Assembly: GCA_034430115.1 (NCBI GenBank)
Contig: DAOUFG010000069.1
Span: 1 to 9,899 of the forward strand
DNA length: 9,899 bases
Direction of reading: 5' to 3'
Source: CAIXPS01 sp034430115
Lineage (GTDB): Bacteria > Chloroflexota > Anaerolineae > J036 > Brachytrichaceae
Of this stretch, positions 6,937 through 9,899 are shown one piece after another (positions within the stretch are counted from its first letter, which is position 1; every line of letters starts with the position of its first letter). Both the position numbers and the translations under genes were made by a program. Under the pieces are notes generated by a model that saw nothing but the letters and a program-made list of their open reading frames with translations, did no database searches and was not told where the DNA came from.

Positions 6937-7305
6937 ATGGACGTTGAGGCGTTTGACAGGTTAGTGGAGGAGGCGTGGGACGCATTACCCGAAAGCTTCC
7001 GCGCGCGGTTAGATAACGTGGAAGTGATCGTGGAGGAATGGCCCGATGCGGAGACGTTGCGCCTGGCCGGGGTGCGCCACCCTGCGCAGCTACTGGGGTT
7101 TTATCACGGCGTGCCGCTGACCGAGCGCACGCGCGGCTATCACATGGTCGCGCCAGACCGCATCAGCCTGTATCGCCAACCCATTTTGTTGCACTGCCAC
7201 ACCCTCGACGAAGTGCGCTCGCTTGTGCCGCACGTGTTGCGCCACGAAATTGCACATCACTTCGGCATCAGCGATGCGCGCCTACATGAACTTGGGGCCT
7301 ATTAA
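6937..7305 (+). CDS. Zincin-like metallopeptidase family protein
   Basis: The 122-aa product matches the small bacterial metallopeptidase-like family (DUF1025/PF06262, named from memory). The key motif HEIAHHFGIS lies at residues 103-112: His103 and His107 are the expected zinc ligands and Glu104 the catalytic base. The upstream core has LLGFYHGVPLTERT (52-65) and a RISLYRQPI strand (75-83), both typical of the family. No signal peptide or membrane segment is seen, so it is cytoplasmic. Its substrates are not known, and protease activity is generally inferred from the motif. I chose ATG 6937 over the in-frame ATG 6928 because family members usually begin M(D/E)xxxFxxLVEEA and because 6928 overlaps the likely -10 box. 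It lies 126 bases upstream of asnS on the same strand, which has its own probable promoter. Confidence 0.88.
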   Translation: MDVEAFDRLVEEAWDALPESFRARLDNVEVIVEEWPDAETLRLAGVRHPAQLLGFYHGVPLTERTRGYHMVAPDRISLYRQPILLHCHTLDEVRSLVPHVLRHEIAHHFGISDARLHELGAY

Positions 7306-7334
7306 GGAGAGTATTGGAGATCGGAGATTCGTCA

Positions 7335-7378
7335 CTGAAACGTGAGAAGACCTTCACGCATCACCCTTCACGTTTCAC
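7335..7378. repeat. Short inverted and direct repeats in the asnS upstream gap
   Basis: TGAAACGTGA (7336-7345) is the exact reverse complement of TCACGTTTCA (7368-7377). The right arm is also part of a direct repeat: CTTCACG followed by two variable bases and TCAC, at 7352-7364 and 7366-7378. The stem is 10 bp with a 22-base loop and no T tract. It may be a regulatory hairpin or a remnant of a simple intergenic repeat. Confidence 0.55.
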
Positions 7379-7409
7379 TCATCACTTCCCAATCTCTTCA
7401 TCTTCAGGG

Positions 7410-7427
7410 TATGATTTGGAACGGAGG
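7410..7427 (+). promoter_or_regulatory. Candidate asnS -10 box and ribosome-binding site
   Basis: TATGAT (7410-7415) matches the -10 consensus at five of six positions, with a poor -35 candidate TTCCCA at 7386-7391 (18 bases apart). GGAGG (7423-7427) is a strong ribosome-binding site 4 bases before the ATG at 7432. It decides the start against an in-frame ATG at 7342. Transcription would begin within a few bases of the GGAGG. Confidence 0.5.
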
Positions 7428-7431
7428 TTTC

Positions 7432-8763
7432 ATGGTCACTCCCATTAACGAATTAGCAAAGCACGTCGGAGAGACGGTCACACTGCAAGGCTGGCTGTAT
7501 GCCCGCACCGATAAAGGCAAGCTGGTGTTCATGCAGGTGCGCGATGGCACGGGCATCGCCCAGTGCGTCGTCTTCAAGCGCGACGTGGACGAACAAACCT
7601 TTGACGCGGCGCTCCACCTGGCACAGGAATCGTCGCTCATCGTGAGCGGCGAAGTACGTGCCGATGCGCGCGCGCCGGGCGTGCCGGGTGGGTATGAGCT
7701 GAGCGTTAAGTCGATGCAGGTGGTACAGCGGGCTGAGGAATATCCCATCGGCCCCAAGGAACACGGCGTCGATTTCTTGATGGACAACCGGCACCTGTGG
7801 ATTCGCTCCTCGCGCCAGTGGGCTATCTTGCGCGTGCGCGCCACCGTGATGCGCGCCATTCGCACTTGGCTGGATCAAAATGGGTACCTGGAAGTCAGCA
7901 CGCCGGTGCTGACCCCCTCCGCCGCCGAAGGCACCACCAACCTGTTTGAGGTGAACTACTTCGACGACAAGGCCTACCTGGCCCAAACAGGTCAGCTCTA
8001 TAACGAGGCCAACATCTTCGCCTTCAACAAGGTCTATTGCTTCGGCCCCACCTTCCGCGCCGAGAAGAGCAAGACCCGCCGCCACCTGACCGAATTTTGG
8101 ATGGTGGAACCGGAAGTGGCCTTCTGCAACCTGGACCAACTATTGCAGATCGAGGAACAGTTTGTCAGCTACATCGTGCAGACGGCGATGAAGGAAAACG
8201 AGAACGAATTGAAGTACCTGGGGCGAGACCTGGCGAAACTGGCCAACATCACGCCACCCTTCCCGCGCATCAGCTATGATGACGCCGTGGCGAAGGTCAA
8301 AGAGTTGCAGGCACTGGCCACCGACCCGGAGCAAAAGCAACTGCTGGATATCACCTGGGGCATGGATTTCGGCGCGCCGCACGAGTCGGCATTGACGCAA
8401 CTCTACGATAAGCCCATCTTCGTCACAGGCTTCCCTTCCGCGGTGAAGGCTTTCTATATGGAGCCTATGCCCGGCCGGCCCGAGGTATGCAAGAGCGCCG
8501 ACCTGCTGGCCCCCGAAGGCTATGGCGAGGTCATCGGCGGCAGTGAGCGCATCAGCGACCCCGACCTGCTGCTGAAGCGCATTCACGACCAGAACCTGCC
8601 CGAAGCGGCATACAAGTGGTACATCGACCTGCGCAAGTACGGCAGCGTGCCTCACAGCGGCTTCGGCCTGGGGGTGGAACGCACCGTCGCCTGGATTTGC
8701 GGCATCGAGCACATACGCGAAGCCAGCCCCTACCCGCGCTTGCTGAATCGGCTATACCCATAG
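7432..8763 (+). CDS. asnS: Asparaginyl-tRNA synthetase
   Basis: This 443-aa class IIb synthetase charges tRNA-Asn with asparagine using ATP. Residues about 1-105 form the OB-fold anticodon-binding domain (VTLQGWLYARTDKGKLVFMQ near 16-35). The catalytic domain follows with all three class II motifs: motif 1 near 141-163 (IRTWLDQNGYLEVSTPVL), motif 2 at 204-228 (FGPTFRAEKS, RRHLTEFWMVEPE) and motif 3 at 409-419 (SGFGLGVERTV). The C-terminal LLNRLYP ending and the EVNYFDDKAYLAQTGQLYNE segment (173-192) are typical of AsnRS rather than AspRS or LysRS. The length is close to that of usual bacterial AsnRS (about 430-470 aa). The start is fixed by GGAGG just upstream and by the family-like N-terminus. 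A terminator hairpin follows 23 bases after the stop. Confidence 0.96.
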   Translation: MVTPINELAKHVGETVTLQGWLYARTDKGKLVFMQVRDGTGIAQCVVFKRDVDEQTFDAALHLAQESSLIVSGEVRADARAPGVPGGYELSVKSMQVVQRAEEYPIGPKEHGVDFLMDNRHLWIRSSRQWAILRVRATVMRAIRTWLDQNGYLEVSTPVLTPSAAEGTTNLFEVNYFDDKAYLAQTGQLYNEANIFAFNKVYCFGPTFRAEKSKTRRHLTEFWMVEPEVAFCNLDQLLQIEEQFVSYIVQTAMKENENELKYLGRDLAKLANITPPFPRISYDDAVAKVKELQALATDPEQKQLLDITWGMDFGAPHESALTQLYDKPIFVTGFPSAVKAFYMEPMPGRPEVCKSADLLAPEGYGEVIGGSERISDPDLLLKRIHDQNLPEAAYKWYIDLRKYGSVPHSGFGLGVERTVAWICGIEHIREASPYPRLLNRLYP

Positions 8764-8786
8764 CCGCGCATTCACGATACACAGAT

Positions 8787-8822
8787 AAACGCCCCACGAG
8801 TGATTACATTCGTGGGGCGTTT
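8787..8822. terminator. Bidirectional terminator between asnS and the hydrolase
   Basis: A perfect 13-bp stem (8787-8799 with 8810-8822) encloses a 10-base loop. The arms are GC-rich at the centre and end in AAA on the left and TTT on the right, so it can work on both strands. It lies between two convergent genes. The T tract is short (TTTCAT). The loop region GAGTGATTACAT resembles the loop of the hairpin at 4112-4149. Confidence 0.85.
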
Positions 8823-8839
8823 CATATCCAGACATGGGC

Positions 8840-8881
8840 TTATCCGTGATGAATCGCGGATGCTTAACCATTCTCGGATAA
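8840..8881 (-). other. Nested inverted repeats over the hydrolase 3' end
   Basis: TTATCCG (8840-8846) is the reverse complement of CGGATAA (8875-8881), and a 6-bp stem with one wobble lies at 8843-8848 with 8855-8860. The outer pair spans the stop codon of the minus-strand hydrolase. The two structures overlap and cannot both form, so this could be alternative folding or chance. Confidence 0.3.
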
Positions 8882-9679
8882 CACATCAATCAGTTTTCGG
8901 CTAAACGCCCTGGGGTGACTCATATAGCCCGCGTGGTGGCTTGGAAATTCAACGAGCGGCGCGCCCAACCGCTCCGCCAGAACGACTGTACAGCGATACA
9001 CCGGAGAAGTGCGCCCCGCCTCCCCCGCCGCCAACACAAGCTGGTCAAGCCGGCGCACCAACGCGCCGACGTCAAGCCTGTAGTGGTGCACCGCCGGGAA
9101 GGTGTACATGAAGAACGCATCCGCATCCGCCGCGATGCTTTGCATGTCTCGCTGCGGCATCACCACGCCCGGCTCCAGGTCAACATAGCGCACGCCCAGT
9201 TGCTGCATGAACTGCCGCAAGGCGGACATCGCGCCCTCGCGCTGATACAGTTCTTCAAAATGATTTTGAAACTGGTCAAACGCCTCAGAGATGCCCTCCA
9301 CCGGCGGCTCATGCACGATCACTCGGCGCACCTGCTCGGGATGCCGGGTCAACAAATCCAGCCCGATCAGCGCGCCTGCGCTGCTGCCAAACACATAGGC
9401 TGGTTCATTTGTGAGCGTTGCCAGCAGGCGGTGCGCATCGTCGCTGTGCATCTCCAGGCTCACGGGCGCAGTCGGGTCAGCGGGGATGCTGTGCCCAACG
9501 CCCCGGCGTTCATAGGTCACGACCGTATATCGTTCTGCCAGCAAGCTCGCCACGCCGTTCCAATCGCCGCCGGCACCGCTGCCGCCCGAAATCATCAAGA
9601 GCGTTGGGCCTGCGCCACGCACTTCGTAGGCGATCCGGCCATCCGGCACACGTACTATCTCATGAATTCTCGCTTCCAT
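8864..9679 (-). CDS. Alpha/beta-hydrolase family protein
   Basis: A 271-aa soluble protein of the alpha/beta-hydrolase fold, with no signal peptide. The oxyanion-side loop is ISGGSGAGGDW (30-40), strand 4 is TVVTYERRGVGHS (52-64) and the nucleophile elbow is VFGSSAGALIGL (96-107) with Ser100 as nucleophile. A conserved HEPP follows strand 6 (123-126). The catalytic His is His248 or His249 in FPSHHAGY. The usual acid after strand 7 is not obvious: the segment LVLAAGEAGR has Glu220 but no Asp. This pattern occurs in a group of alpha/beta-hydrolases often found beside TetR regulators. The substrate cannot be predicted. ATG 9679 has an AAGGA site 8 bases upstream. A TetR-family gene ends 56 bases upstream on the same strand, so the two are probably one operon with the regulator controlling it. 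Confidence 0.88.
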   Translation of the reverse strand: MEARIHEIVRVPDGRIAYEVRGAGPTLLMISGGSGAGGDWNGVASLLAERYTVVTYERRGVGHSIPADPTAPVSLEMHSDDAHRLLATLTNEPAYVFGSSAGALIGLDLLTRHPEQVRRVIVHEPPVEGISEAFDQFQNHFEELYQREGAMSALRQFMQQLGVRYVDLEPGVVMPQRDMQSIAADADAFFMYTFPAVHHYRLDVGALVRRLDQLVLAAGEAGRTSPVYRCTVVLAERLGAPLVEFPSHHAGYMSHPRAFSRKLIDVLSENG

Positions 9680-9735
9680 CGATCAGTTCCTTCAGGAGTG
9701 TTTTAAGAAGCCTGTTACTTCAGGGTTCTCTTTTC

Positions 9736-9899
9736 TTACGGCTTAAGCATGCGCAAAAAAATGTCCGCCCCGGGGTAATGCTCCGCGTAACGATCAGGGT
9801 AATAGGTTGCCCAGCGGGTCAGCCCTTCCAGGCAGGCAAAAATCGCTCGCACCAGTTGATCGGGGTCGCCCGCCACAACCTCGCCGGCGCTTTGCCCTT
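9736..9899 (-). CDS. TetR-family regulator, C-terminal part only
   Basis: An open frame enters from the right edge and ends with TAA at 9736-9738. It gives 53 residues plus two bases of the next codon. The visible part contains AGEVVAGDPDQLVRAIFACL (4-23) and ends PGADIFLRMLKP. This looks like the last two helices and tail of a TetR/AcrR-type ligand-binding domain, where the G-D-P-x-Q-L-x-x-A pattern and an ILRML-like ending are common. The DNA-binding domain lies outside the window, so the assignment rests on the C-terminus and on the neighbouring alpha/beta-hydrolase, a frequent target of such regulators. It was deduced by hand translation of the minus strand. Confidence 0.7.
   Translation of the reverse strand, partial: GQSAGEVVAGDPDQLVRAIFACLEGLTRWATYYPDRYAEHYPGADIFLRMLKP

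Noticed and set aside
7336..7378. Possible CRISPR-like repeat upstream of asnS
   Set aside because: There are only two imperfect 13-base copies with no spacers of regular length. This is a simple local repeat.
7342..7431. Upstream in-frame extension of asnS from ATG 7342
   Set aside because: It would add 30 residues foreign to AsnRS and cross the likely promoter. GGAGG before ATG 7432 explains the start.
8915..9706. Long plus-strand open frame opposite the alpha/beta-hydrolase
   Set aside because: The minus-strand frame has clear hydrolase motifs and a ribosome-binding site. The plus-strand product is Arg/His-rich with no recognisable domain, a common artefact in GC-rich DNA.

Overview
This GC-rich bacterial window carries eight genes (six complete, two cut by the edges) and no RNA gene, CRISPR array or insertion sequence that I can see. 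The organism is probably a free-living bacterium of the Chloroflexota (Anaerolineae-like). That placement is an inference from the whole-enzyme-I DhaM fusion, the GC-rich genes and the C/T-rich palindromic intergenic repeats. There is no marker gene here that proves it.

Positions 1-3992 hold a PTS-dependent dihydroxyacetone kinase operon on the plus strand: dhaK (5' end missing), dhaL and a large dhaM. The genes are separated by only 1 and 2 bases. The DhaM protein is a fusion of EIIA-DhaM, HPr and a full-length enzyme I. The whole phosphate relay from PEP to the DhaL nucleotide is therefore encoded in one polypeptide plus DhaL, and DhaK supplies the dihydroxyacetone site. A perfect 35-bp palindrome lies inside dhaM, in the linker between HPr and enzyme I. 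Tandem hairpins follow the operon.

Positions 4263-4484 encode a small two-helix membrane protein that I do not recognise. It converges on a GH36-type alpha-galactosidase-like gene (4494-6653, minus strand) whose substrate-pocket motifs differ from classical members.

Positions 6654-6936, between divergent genes, are rich in degenerate inverted repeats. A short zincin-like metallopeptidase (6937-7305, possibly leaderless mRNA) and asnS, the asparaginyl-tRNA synthetase (7432-8763), follow on the plus strand. asnS ends at a strong bidirectional terminator. From the right edge, on the minus strand, come the C-terminus of a TetR-family regulator and an alpha/beta-hydrolase, probably co-transcribed.

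Most of the window is housekeeping and central carbon metabolism. The most unusual items are the in-gene palindrome, two hairpins with different stems but nearly the same loop, and the altered active-site motifs of the GH36 enzyme. I do not see a clear new multi-gene system.
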